DNA of 40,896 nucleotides, from assembly GCA_023249375.1 (NCBI GenBank), contig JAHFCT010000029.1:1-40896 (forward strand), given 5' to 3'. This document shows positions 33,001 through 38,955 of this stretch, piece after piece. Below the pieces are notes generated by a model. The model worked only from the letters and a program-made list of their open reading frames with translations, was not told the DNA's origin and made no database searches. Source of the DNA: Gemmatimonadota bacterium. GTDB taxonomy: Bacteria; Gemmatimonadota; Gemmatimonadetes; Gemmatimonadales; Gemmatimonadaceae. How positions within the stretch are numbered: the stretch's first letter is position 1; each line of letters starts with the position of its first letter. The position numbers and the translations under genes were made by a program.

Positions 33001-33366
33001 CGCGGTCAGGCGGAAACGCCGGCGCGCACCTCGCTGGGGCAGCGCGCCCTCGAGCGGCCGACGGTGCTCGTGACGAGCCAGCATTCCCTCTCCGACGCCG
33101 AGGATTTCACCGAAGGCTACCGCACGCTCGGACTCGGCAAGGTCGTCGGTGAGCCGACGGGCGGGTGGATCATCTACACGTCGGATGTGGGGCTCATCGA
33201 CGGCTCGACGGTGCGCCTGCCGTTCACGCGCATCCGCGACCACGAGGGCAAGGACATGGAGCGCGCGCCGCGGGCAGTGGATGTCGCGGTGAAGCGGCCG
33301 ATGGGGGAGTGGTATAGCGGCCGCGACAGTCAACTGGACGCTGCGGTTCGGGTGCTGCGGCCGTGA
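30070..33366 (+). CDS. Tricorn protease homologue (PD40 propeller + S41 peptidase)
   Basis: A 1098-aa protein with a signal peptide (cleavage near PLGAQ). Residues about 25-540 hold repeated SPDGK...I-type PD40/WD40-like blades, forming beta-propellers; a Pro/Ala/Ser linker and another blade follow at about 540-700. The S41 core contains His775 in GELNASHSGM, a PDZ domain (about 790-880) and the nucleophile Ser1008 next to Asp1009 in HSLSDAEDF, matching the Ser-Asp pair of tricorn. Tricorn degrades oligopeptides; this exported version would work in the periplasm. ATG 30070 lies 2 bp after tesA. A palindromic element starts 3 bp after its stop. Confidence 0.92.
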   Translation: MRTSLLVVAAFAALPLGAQQSARPSFAEPSLSPDGKEIAFASGGDIWTVPAAGGAARLLVSHTANESRPLWSPDGTRLAFVSNRTGNGDIYVLALRSGELARITYDDAAENLDAWSRDGAWLYFSSSRNDIAGMNDVWRVRSSGGTPMPVAADRYAAEYWGAPSPDGQTLVISARGVAAGQWWRHGRSHLDEAELTLVTPGPTPSYKPLCDPCGGAKEMWPMWSSDGKTVYYVSDRSGTENLYARAVAGGAPKALTSFRDGRLLWPQVAFDGSRIVFERNFGIWTLDVASGKTAPVEITLQGVAAGPVSEHLTLSSGFSSFELSPDGRKLAFIAHGEVFAASARDGGDAARVTETVGLEARATWAPDSRRIVYESDRDGGVYHLFLYDFGTRAESQLTRGPAHDVAPRFSPDGKYLSYMRGAKELHVYELATKADRVVATGELSRPPFVGTRGVAWSPDSRWLAYLDNGTKGFSNTYVVPVAGGAPRQVGFLSNSNANSIDWSHDGKFLVQQSSQRTESGQLVRIDLQPRAPRFREDQFRDLFAPASTPANAPGSAPTTAPSNAPSIVSPQAQPAGADTARAARDTSARGAANRGVPNVDINFDNIRLRTTALNTDLDVSSALISPDGKTLLLVASAGGQQNLWTYSLDETSRDEGSARPLTSAPGGKQNVQWSRDGSEVWYTEAGRIQAINVATKNVRSVNVSAEMDVDFAQEKLEVFNQAWAYLRDNFFDEKMNGADWNALAPVYRERVAGARTPDEMRRIMNLLIGELNASHSGMRDRAPQTPYTGRLGVRFDRLEYEQRGAFKVSDVVPLGPAALAGGIKVGDVVTSVDGTTLTANTNIEQLLAYKIGKLVTLGVASVPAAAARGGSATAPSAAVPREVRVRAISLGAEKNLFYRAWVEERRAYVAKISDGKLGYAHMLDMGAGSLAQFYVDLDAENHARDGVVIDVRNNNGGFVNAYALDVLARRPYLTMQGRGQAETPARTSLGQRALERPTVLVTSQHSLSDAEDFTEGYRTLGLGKVVGEPTGGWIIYTSDVGLIDGSTVRLPFTRIRDHEGKDMERAPRAVDVAVKRPMGEWYSGRDSQLDAAVRVLRP

Positions 33367-33369
33367 TGA

Positions 33370-33495
33370 AGGACAGGGATCACGGATCTCGATCGCGGAT
33401 TTCGATTCAGGACAGGGAAATGCGATTGTACAGGGTTCAATCGCGATCTGAATCCCAAATCCGGATCCTCAATCGAAATCCGTGATCCCTGTCCT
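33370..33495. repeat. Palindromic element, copy 2
   Basis: Arms of 18 bp (33370-33387 and 33478-33495) are perfect reverse complements and contain the same 17 bases as copy 1. The interior holds alternative pairings, for example CGGATTTCGATT (33396-33407) with 33471-33482, and AAATGCGATT (33418-33427) with AATCGCATTT (33497-33506) just outside the arm. Confidence 0.85.
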
Positions 33496-33511
33496 AAATC
33501 GCATTTTCCGC

Positions 33512-33540
33512 TTGAGTTTCCGTCCCTTGTCGACTAAGCT
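33512..33540 (+). promoter_or_regulatory. Possible efp promoter
   Basis: TTGAGT (33512-33517) and TAAGCT (33535-33540) are 17 bases apart, about 50 bp before the efp start. The match is moderate and unsupported by other evidence. Confidence 0.3.
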
Positions 33541-33588
33541 TCTAGGCTATCCCAAATATCCGCATAACCCGCACGTCAGGCTCATCTT

Positions 33589-34155
33589 ATGGCGCTTCCC
33601 GCAACCCAGATTCGTCGTGGCATGGTCATCGTTTTCGAGGGCCGGCCGTGCCGCATCGTTGAATTCCGCCATCACACGCCGGGCAACCTGCGCGCGATGG
33701 TGCAGGCCAAGCTGAAGGACCTGACGTCGGGGTCGAACTTCGAGCACCGCTTCCGTGCCGACGATTCGATCGACAAGGCCGACATGGAGACGCACGAGCT
33801 CCAGTTCATGTACAAGAGTGGCGACCGCTACCACTTCATGAACACCGAGAACTACGACCAGCTCGAGATGGACGACGAGATGCTGGGCGACAACGCTCAG
33901 TGGATGCAGGAAAACATGATCATCCTGGCCGAGTATTACGACGGCCGTCCGATCGGCATTGATCTCCCGCAGTATCTGGTGCTCGAAGTCAGGGATACGT
34001 CGCCCGTCATGAAGACCGCCACCAAGACCGCGTCGGCGAAGCCGGCGGTGCTGTCGAACGGCGTGACGGTCAATGTGCCCGAGTTCATCGCGATCGGCGA
34101 GCGCATCAAGGTGAACCCGGCGACGGGCGAGTATATGGAGCGCGCGAAAGACTGA
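33589..34155 (+). CDS. efp: Elongation factor P, TPGN subtype
   Basis: A 188-aa protein of full EF-P length with KOW-like domain I and two OB domains (ending in IGERIKVNPATGEYMERA). EF-P enters stalled ribosomes and promotes peptide bonds in proline runs. In E. coli the loop reads KPGKGQA with modified Lys34; here it reads HHTPGNLRAMVQ, placing Asn33 at the tip. No adjacent EpmA/EpmB/EarP-type gene is visible, consistent with an unmodified or differently working loop, but such enzymes could be elsewhere. ATG 33589 gives MALPATQIRRG, the expected N-terminus. Confidence 0.93.
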   Translation: MALPATQIRRGMVIVFEGRPCRIVEFRHHTPGNLRAMVQAKLKDLTSGSNFEHRFRADDSIDKADMETHELQFMYKSGDRYHFMNTENYDQLEMDDEMLGDNAQWMQENMIILAEYYDGRPIGIDLPQYLVLEVRDTSPVMKTATKTASAKPAVLSNGVTVNVPEFIAIGERIKVNPATGEYMERAKD

Positions 34156-34228
34156 GGCGCCGCAGGCGGCTGGTCGAAGGTTGAAGGCAGAAGTACGATG
34201 GACGCAGGAAGGTGAGGGTGATCCCCGG

Positions 34229-34257
34229 TTGAATTGGCTGTTTTTCGGGGTTATTTT
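34229..34257 (+). promoter_or_regulatory. Putative promoter of the tRNA cluster
   Basis: TTGAAT (34229-34234) and TATTTT (34252-34257) with a 17-base spacer, about 45 bp before the first tRNA. The local sequence is clearly more AT-rich than its surroundings. Confidence 0.5.
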
Positions 34258-34303
34258 CCTCGGCCTCTCCCAAATCGCCTCGGCGATTCGGCGGAGGAAC
34301 ATG

Positions 34304-34377
34304 GTGGCTGTAGCTCAATTGGTTAGAGCACCAGACTGTGGCTCTGGGGGTTGCGGGTTCAATTCCCGTCAGTCACC
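34304..34377 (+). tRNA. tRNA-His (GTG)
   Basis: Acceptor GTGGCTG pairs with CAGTCAC (one G-T), anticodon GTG lies in the loop of the CCAGA/TCTGG stem, the T-arm is GCGGG-TTCAATT-CCCGT. G at 34303 can serve as the extra G-1 opposite C73, the histidine identity element. CCA is not encoded. Confidence 0.95.
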
Positions 34378-34446
34378 CTGAACCAGCGGGGCAGAAGGGC
34401 TTGGGGGCGCAGCAATGTCTCCCTCGGCGGGCTCCCCGCTGACTCT

Positions 34447-34519
34447 AGGTCAGTAGCTCAATTGGTAGAGCACCGGTCTCCAAAACCGGCGGTTGAAGGT
34501 TCGAGTCCTTCCTGGCCTG
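34447..34519 (+). tRNA. tRNA-Trp (CCA)
   Basis: Acceptor AGGTCAG pairs with CTGGCCT; anticodon stem CCGGT/ACCGG encloses CTCCAAA with anticodon CCA; discriminator G. No encoded 3' CCA. Confidence 0.95.
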
Positions 34520-34566
34520 CTCGGCCGTGCTTTTTGACATTGGCAATGCAGCATGCAGGACACTCT

Positions 34567-34639
34567 GGCGGTATCGTCTAGAGGCCTAGGACGCGGCCCT
34601 CTCAAGGCTGTAACACGGGTTCGAATCCCGTTACCGCTA
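34567..34639 (+). tRNA. tRNA-Glu (CTC)
   Basis: GGCGGTA pairs with TACCGCT, with a G-T at 1-72; the D-arm starts GTCTAG as in other tRNA-Glu; anticodon CTC in CCCTCTCAAGG; T-arm ACGGG-TTCGAAT-CCCGT; discriminator A. The weak first pair is a small oddity. Confidence 0.93.
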
Positions 34640-34657
34640 TTCTTCTGGCCAGAGCTC

Positions 34658-34729
34658 AGCCTCATCGTCTATCGGTTAGGACGGCACCCTTTCAAGGTGC
34701 AGAGACGGGTTCGATTCCCGTTGGGGCTA
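34658..34729 (+). tRNA. tRNA-Glu (TTC)
   Basis: AGCCTCA pairs with TGGGGCT (one T-G); anticodon TTC in CCCTTTCAAGG; T-arm ACGGG-TTCGATT-CCCGT; discriminator A. It is one base shorter in the D-loop than the neighbouring tRNA-Glu (CTC). Confidence 0.94.
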
Positions 34730-34820
34730 TGCAGGGCCCGACGGATCTGCCGATGCTTCAATGGCGGCTCGGCGGCGCATGAAGTTGCAGGAGGACCGTA
34801 GTTGGCGGCGGCCCGGTAGT

Positions 34821-34854
34821 ACGTCTACCGTCAACCGTCTACCATCTACCGTCT
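34821..34854. repeat. Period-7 repeat array upstream of tRNA-Asp (CTACCRT orientation)
   Basis: Five degenerate heptads of the type CTACCGT/CAACCGT/CTACCAT follow one another up to just before the tRNA-Asp gene. They are the reverse complement of the arrays that follow tRNA-Asp and tRNA-Leu. Confidence 0.75.
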
Positions 34855-34861
34855 GCAGTTT

Positions 34862-34936
34862 GGGGGCGTAGCTCAGCTTGGTTAGAGCACTTGACTGTCA
34901 CTCAAGAGGCCGCGGGTTCGAGCCCCGTCGCTCCCG
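34862..34936 (+). tRNA. tRNA-Asp (GTC)
   Basis: GGGGGCG pairs with CGCTCCC (one G-T), anticodon GTC in TTGACTGTCACTCAA, T-arm GCGGG-TTCGAGC-CCCGT, discriminator G. Heptad repeats flank it on both sides. Confidence 0.95.
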
Positions 34937-34978
34937 TAGTAGAGTGTAGATGGTGGATGGTAGATGGTAGAGTGTACG
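34937..34978. repeat. Period-7 repeat array between tRNA-Asp and tRNA-Leu (GGTAGAT orientation)
   Basis: Degenerate heptads GTAGATG/GTGGATG/GTAGATG/GTAGAGT fill the spacer. With the array at 34821-34854 they form an inverted pair around tRNA-Asp. Confidence 0.75.
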
Positions 34979-34992
34979 TGCTGGAATGGCTC

Positions 34993-35074
34993 GCCCTGGT
35001 GGTGAAACTGGTAGACACGCCATCTTGAGGGGGTGGTGCGGTAACGCGTCTCGGTTCGAATCCGAGCCAGGGCA
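34993..35074 (+). tRNA. tRNA-Leu (GAG)
   Basis: GCCCTGG pairs perfectly with CCAGGGC, discriminator A. Anticodon stem CCATC/GGTGG encloses TTGAGGG with anticodon GAG. At 82 nt it has the long variable arm of class II tRNAs (GTGCGGTAACGCG region). Confidence 0.94.
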
Positions 35075-35081
35075 TACGAAA

Positions 35082-35133
35082 GGCAGATAGTAGATGGTAG
35101 ACGGTAGAGGGTAGACGGTGGATCGACTGGACC
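35082..35133. repeat. Period-7 repeat array between tRNA-Leu and tRNA-Thr
   Basis: Heptads of the type GTAGATG/GTAGACG/GTAGAGG/GTAGACG/GTGGATC, same orientation as the array at 34937-34978. Confidence 0.75.
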
Positions 35134-35147
35134 GAAGCCCGCTCCGT

Positions 35148-35219
35148 GCCACAGTAGCTCAGTGGTAGAGCACTCGATTCGTAATCGAGCGGTCGTCGGT
35201 TCAATCCCGACCTGTGGCT
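35148..35219 (+). tRNA. tRNA-Thr (CGT)
   Basis: GCCACAG pairs with CTGTGGC; anticodon stem CTCGA/TCGAG encloses TTCGTAA with anticodon CGT; discriminator T. It is the last tRNA of the cluster. Confidence 0.95.
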
Positions 35220-35244
35220 CTTGTAAGGTGTGATCGACGACTTC

Positions 35245-35275
35245 GCCGTCCCGTCTCCGGGACGGCTTTTTCGTT
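35245..35275 (+). terminator. Rho-independent terminator of the tRNA cluster
   Basis: GCCGTCCCG (35245-35253) pairs perfectly with CGGGACGGC (35258-35266) across a 4-base loop, followed by TTTTTCGTTTT. This is the textbook form and lies 25 bp after tRNA-Thr. Confidence 0.9.
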
Positions 35276-35351
35276 TTCTGGACCCTGCGAGCCGCCTCGC
35301 GTCCGCTGCGTTGTTCCGCCACGGCGCGGCGGCGAGCAGATTACTCCCACC

Positions 35352-35906
35352 GTGCTCCGTGAGGCGCTCCTGCTGGTCCCATCCGCCACTGCACCGCTCG
35401 ACTGGCCCCGCCAGATTCACGACATCTTCCGGCGCGAGCGCATCGCGCAGGTGAGCTACGTGCCTGACGCCGGACACGCCTCGCTGATCGAGCGATGTCG
35501 TGCGGACGCCGCCATTCGCGACGTCGTTCTGACCACCGAGGAAGAAGGCGTCGCGCTCGCCGCTGGCGCCTGGCTCGGCGGTGCCCGATCTGCCCTGCTG
35601 ATGCAATCGAGCGGCGTGGGCAACTGTGTGAACATGCTGGCGATGATCCGCAGCTGCGGATTCCCGCTGTTGATGCTCGTCACGATGCGCGGCGAGCACG
35701 ACGAGTTCAATCCGTGGCAGGTGCCCATGGGCACGACGACGGGTGACGTGCTTCGGCTCTGCGGCGTCGACGTGCGCCGCGCAGAGGTCGCTGGCGAAGT
35801 CGCGGCGACGGTGGCATCGGCGTGCGAGCACGCGTTCGCCAACGAGACCGCCGTCGCCGTGCTGCTCGCACAGCGGCTGATCGGGCCCAAGCAGTGGGTG
35901 CGATAA
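35352..35906 (+). CDS. TPP-dependent decarboxylase, alpha (PYR) subunit, ComD-like
   Basis: A 184-aa protein equal to the N-terminal TPP-binding domain alone. Glu in VVLTTEEEGVALAAGAWL is the cofactor-activating residue, and LMQSSGVGNCVNML and TMRGEHDEFNPWQ follow the sulfopyruvate/phosphonopyruvate decarboxylase alpha pattern. GTG 35352 is chosen because it starts where similarity begins and after the tRNA terminator; the frame is open back to 35214 through the tRNA end. The stop overlaps the next ATG (TAATG). The true substrate (sulfopyruvate, phosphonopyruvate or another 2-oxo acid) is not decided by sequence. Confidence 0.8.
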   Translation: MLREALLLVPSATAPLDWPRQIHDIFRRERIAQVSYVPDAGHASLIERCRADAAIRDVVLTTEEEGVALAAGAWLGGARSALLMQSSGVGNCVNMLAMIRSCGFPLLMLVTMRGEHDEFNPWQVPMGTTTGDVLRLCGVDVRRAEVAGEVAATVASACEHAFANETAVAVLLAQRLIGPKQWVR

Positions 35907-36472
35907 TGCTTGATCGACGAGCCGTAGTGAATCGATTGCTCGCGCGGCGCGGCGATGATCTCGTCATTGCCGGGCTTGGCGCACCGGCCTGGGACGTCGC
36001 GGCGGCCGGCAGTGACGACCGCAATTTCTATTTATGGGGCGGCATGGGCGGCGCCGCGATGGTCGGGCTCGGCCTCGCGCTTGCGCGGCCGGAACGTCGC
36101 GTGCGCGTCGTCACCGGCGACGGCGAAATGTTGATGGGGCTCGGCTCCCTCGCGACCATCGCGCAGCTGCGGCCAAGGAATCTCGCCATCATCGTGCTCG
36201 ACAACGGCCGCTTTGGCGAGACCGGGATGCAGCCGAGTCACACCGCCGGCGTGACGCAACTAGTGGGGGTGGCACGAGCGTGCGGGTTCCCCCTCACGTT
36301 CGACGTGGAGAGCGAACAGGCGCTGGAGGAGTGCGCCGACGCGATTCACGACGCCGTGGACCTGATGTTTGCGCGCATTGGCATCGCGCCCGACGCACCG
36401 CCGCGAGTGCTGCCCGAGCGGGACGGCGTGCAGCTCAAGAAGCGATTCCGCGCCGCCTTGGGCTTGGGATAA
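35906..36472 (+). CDS. TPP-dependent decarboxylase, beta (PP) subunit, ComE-like
   Basis: A 188-aa protein with the C-terminal TPP domain. GDGEMLMGLGSLATIA and IIVLDNGRFGETG form the metal/diphosphate motif (GDG to Asn), and FYLWGGMGGAAMVGLGLA is the preceding loop. Together with the alpha subunit it should form an alpha/beta active site. It follows with a one-base overlap and is 4 bp before the mannosyltransferase gene, so all three are probably one transcript. The domain architecture matches ComE; pathway is unknown because no PepM, ComA or ComC gene is in the window. Confidence 0.82.
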   Translation: MLDRRAVVNRLLARRGDDLVIAGLGAPAWDVAAAGSDDRNFYLWGGMGGAAMVGLGLALARPERRVRVVTGDGEMLMGLGSLATIAQLRPRNLAIIVLDNGRFGETGMQPSHTAGVTQLVGVARACGFPLTFDVESEQALEECADAIHDAVDLMFARIGIAPDAPPRVLPERDGVQLKKRFRAALGLG

Positions 36473-36476
36473 CATC

Positions 36477-37883
36477 ATGCGCGCCAATCGCTGGTGGCGT
36501 TCCGCGCCGCCCGAACTGTTGGTGCTTACTGCGCTGTCGTTCCTCACGCGCTGCTGGCGACTCTATACGCCGAGCGAGCGCGTGTGGGATGAGGTGCACT
36601 TTGAGGAGTTCGCGTCGCGGTACTTCAGCGGCTCGTACTACATCGACGTGCACCCACCGCTGGGCAAGCTGCTCTACGCGCTCACGGCATGGCTCACCGG
36701 TGTTAGCGGCACAGAGCTCGCTCAGAACGTGAGCGCGCCGCAAATGCGATTGCTCCCGGCCGTACTCGGCTCCCTGCTGATCCCCACGTTCTGGTGGTTC
36801 CTTCGCGAACTCGGCGCTTCGCGAAAGGTCGCCGCCTTCGGCGCGGCGCTGCTCCTGCTCGACAACGCGGTGCTCGTGCAGTCGCGCTTCGTGCTCCTGG
36901 ATATCCTCCTCGTCTGGTTCGGGCTCGCCGCGGTGGCGGCCTTTCTTGCCGCGCGGCGATCGACTGGTTTGGCGCGCTGGGGGTGGCTGATTGGCGCCGC
37001 GCTGCTGGCCGGCGCGACCGCCAGCATCAAATGGACGGGCCTGACGGCGCTCGGACTGATCGGCCTTACGTGGCTGATCGACGCGTGGCGCCGCAGGCCA
37101 GCCGCGCCACGCCGAGTGGCCGGCGAACTGGCGGTGCTCGTCGTGCTACCCGCCGCGGTGTACCTCGGCTCGTTCGCTGCGCACTTCGCACTGCTCCCGA
37201 ACGACGGCATCGGCGTGCACTGGATGCCGCCGGAGTTCGCGGCCACGCGACGCGGCAATCCCGCGTATCGCGCCGATGTGCACCTGTCGTTCGTCGGCGA
37301 GGTGGCGGCGCTGCATCGCGTGATGCTTACGTCGACGCGAGGGATGTCGGCCATCGAGCAGCCGGCCGCATCACCGTGGTTCACGTGGCCGACCGCCAAG
37401 CACCGGATTCGATTCTGGCAGGGGATTGGAGACAGCGCGGCGGAACCGAGGAGCATCGAACTGCTGGGAAATCCGGTGCTTTGGTTTGGCATCATCGCCG
37501 CGATCGCGCTCTTTGCGGTGGCGCTCACGCTGCGTCGGGTTGCCGTCGGCGGGCACCGCGACGCACTCGTTCTGCTCGGCGCGGGATACGTCATGAACTT
37601 CGTGCCGTTCGCGTTCATCACGCGGCCGATGTACTTGTATCACTACACCTTTGCGCTCGTCTACAGCGCCGCGCTCGCATCGTTCGTCGTGGGACTGATG
37701 ACCGGCTGGCAGAATGAAGATGCCGCGCCGTGGCGCTTTGCGTCGTCGCGTGCCCGCGCCCTGTACGTCGGAACCTTGCTCGTTGTGCTGGCGAGCTTCG
37801 TGTACTTTGCGCCGCTGACATATGGCACCGCGCTCAGTGAGCGCGCTGCGGCACAGCGCGCGTGGATGCTTGAGTCGCATTAG
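36477..37883 (+). CDS. PMT-family (GT39) dolichyl/polyprenyl-phosphate mannosyltransferase
   Basis: A 468-aa polytopic membrane enzyme with about ten helices. Asp38-Glu39 in RVWDEVHFEEF is the catalytic first-loop motif and YIDVHPPLGKLLYAL (Asp57) is the second; LDNAVLVQSRFVLLDILL and SIKWTGL are further PMT segments. It transfers mannose from a polyprenyl phosphate to Ser/Thr of exported proteins. ATG 36477 is 4 bp after the decarboxylase stop. It lacks the MIR domain of eukaryotic enzymes and is close to bacterial PMT length. GDP-mannose could come from the manC gene in this window. Confidence 0.87.
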   Translation: MRANRWWRSAPPELLVLTALSFLTRCWRLYTPSERVWDEVHFEEFASRYFSGSYYIDVHPPLGKLLYALTAWLTGVSGTELAQNVSAPQMRLLPAVLGSLLIPTFWWFLRELGASRKVAAFGAALLLLDNAVLVQSRFVLLDILLVWFGLAAVAAFLAARRSTGLARWGWLIGAALLAGATASIKWTGLTALGLIGLTWLIDAWRRRPAAPRRVAGELAVLVVLPAAVYLGSFAAHFALLPNDGIGVHWMPPEFAATRRGNPAYRADVHLSFVGEVAALHRVMLTSTRGMSAIEQPAASPWFTWPTAKHRIRFWQGIGDSAAEPRSIELLGNPVLWFGIIAAIALFAVALTLRRVAVGGHRDALVLLGAGYVMNFVPFAFITRPMYLYHYTFALVYSAALASFVVGLMTGWQNEDAAPWRFASSRARALYVGTLLVVLASFVYFAPLTYGTALSERAAAQRAWMLESH

Positions 37884-37929
37884 CTAGGACGGCGACGGAG
37901 TTCCGGATTCGGGCGAGTTCTACAGACTA

Positions 37930-38072
37930 CCACGGATGATTCGGATTGGACGGATCAACACGGATACTGCGAACTGCTTGGGGGTGTGATGCCGCCAATG
38001 TGGCGCCACACACCCCCTTTGAATTGCAGTTGCCCGATCCGTGTCCATCCGTCCAATCCGTGTCATCCGTGG
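37930..38072. repeat. Large palindromic element with nested hairpin
   Basis: Arms of 36 bp (37930-37965 and 38037-38072) are reverse complements apart from a few mismatches and are built from CACGGAT/ATCCGTG words. Inside, AACTGC/GCAGTT (37972-37977, 38026-38031), GGGGGTGTG/CACACCCCC (37980-37988, 38009-38017) and CGCCA/TGGCG (37993-37997, 38001-38005) nest to the centre. It occupies most of the 324-bp gap between the mannosyltransferase and the small lipoprotein; nothing gene-like is seen in the rest. Confidence 0.85.
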
Positions 38073-38207
38073 AAGGCAGTAAGATCCTCGCAGTCACGAG
38101 GCCACCAGCAACGCGCCGCGCTTCGCCGGCCGAACTGCATGTGCGATCAGTGGCGCATCGACGCCACGTGGCACTACACTAGTAGGTCGACCACTCCGGA
38201 GCTGCGC

Positions 38208-38882
38208 ATGTCCCCCCGCTCTGTTCGCTCGTGCACTGCCGCGTTGCTCGCGCTCGGTGCCCTGGCCTGCGCGAAATCCGGCGATGCGCCCACGTCGACG
38301 GCCGATGCGACGCGGGCGACGTACGATGGCGTCTTTGCCACGGGGGCCAAGAGCGGCATCGTGCAGCTCACCACCGGCACTCCGGCGACGGGGACGCTCA
38401 CGATGACCGGCGGTGCGACGGTCCCGCTGACGGGGAGCTACGACGCCAAGGCATCCACCTTCGCGGTGTCGGGCGGCGGCTACTCCATCACGGCCGCGGT
38501 CTCGCGAACGCAGGAGCTCACCGGAGCGCTGTGGGGCGCAAGCTCGGCCACCTCGGGCGTGCTCGCCGCCTATCGGTTGAATCAGGCGGCGCCGTCGCTG
38601 AAGGTGTGCGGGACCTTCGCGGGTTCGATGGCGGGCACGCTGAACGCCGTGGTCAGCGGCACCTCTGTCTTAGCGATCGCAGTGGATGGTGCGGGCAATG
38701 GAATGACCGCCAGCGGCACGCTGAACGGCAGCGCCATCACGTTTGACTGGCTGCCGCTCGGGTACGTTCCGTCGAATGTGACTGGCACGGCGACGGGCGT
38801 GCTCACCGGCCCGTCGTCTGGCGCGGGAACGTGGTCGATGACGAACGGTCAGCACGGCACGTGGACAGCGGCGGGCTGCTGA
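38208..38882 (+). CDS. Small lipoprotein of unknown function
   Basis: A 224-aa protein with lipobox LGALAC (Cys about residue 21). The mature part is rich in Gly, Thr, Ser and Ala with alternating patterns (GTLTMTGGATVPLTGSYD; TASGTLNGSAITFDW), which suggests beta strands of a small barrel or jelly-roll. Three cysteines are present including the penultimate-region Cys at the C-terminus. No family is recognised. GGAG at 38198-38201 lies 6 bases before ATG 38208, and a TACACT -10-like hexamer lies at 38174-38179. Confidence 0.7.
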   Translation: MSPRSVRSCTAALLALGALACAKSGDAPTSTADATRATYDGVFATGAKSGIVQLTTGTPATGTLTMTGGATVPLTGSYDAKASTFAVSGGGYSITAAVSRTQELTGALWGASSATSGVLAAYRLNQAAPSLKVCGTFAGSMAGTLNAVVSGTSVLAIAVDGAGNGMTASGTLNGSAITFDWLPLGYVPSNVTGTATGVLTGPSSGAGTWSMTNGQHGTWTAAGC

Positions 38883-38921
38883 CCGGAGGCATCGGGTAGA
38901 CGCAGGCCGTTGAGCGGTGCA

Positions 38922-38943
38922 GGTTGAAGGCGAATCTTCAACC
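38922..38943. terminator. Hairpin between the lipoprotein and hydrolase genes
   Basis: GGTTGAAG (38922-38929) and CTTCAACC (38936-38943) are perfect reverse complements around 6 bases. No T tract follows; it ends 12 bp before the next ATG, so it could be a weak terminator or a 5' leader structure. Confidence 0.4.
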
Positions 38944-38955
38944 ACCGGACCTTTC

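Noticed and set aside
34181-34381. Small frame reading VAQLVRAPDCGSGGCGF
   Set aside because: This is the well-known spurious translation of tRNA-His, not a protein gene; the similar frame across tRNA-Trp was rejected for the same reason.
34821-35133. Possible CRISPR array
   Set aside because: The repeats have a 7-bp period without unique spacers, and no cas gene is present.
38163-38172. Perfect palindrome GCCACGTGGC before the small lipoprotein
   Set aside because: Ten bases of simple palindrome are expected by chance at this GC content, and there is no second copy or nearby regulator.
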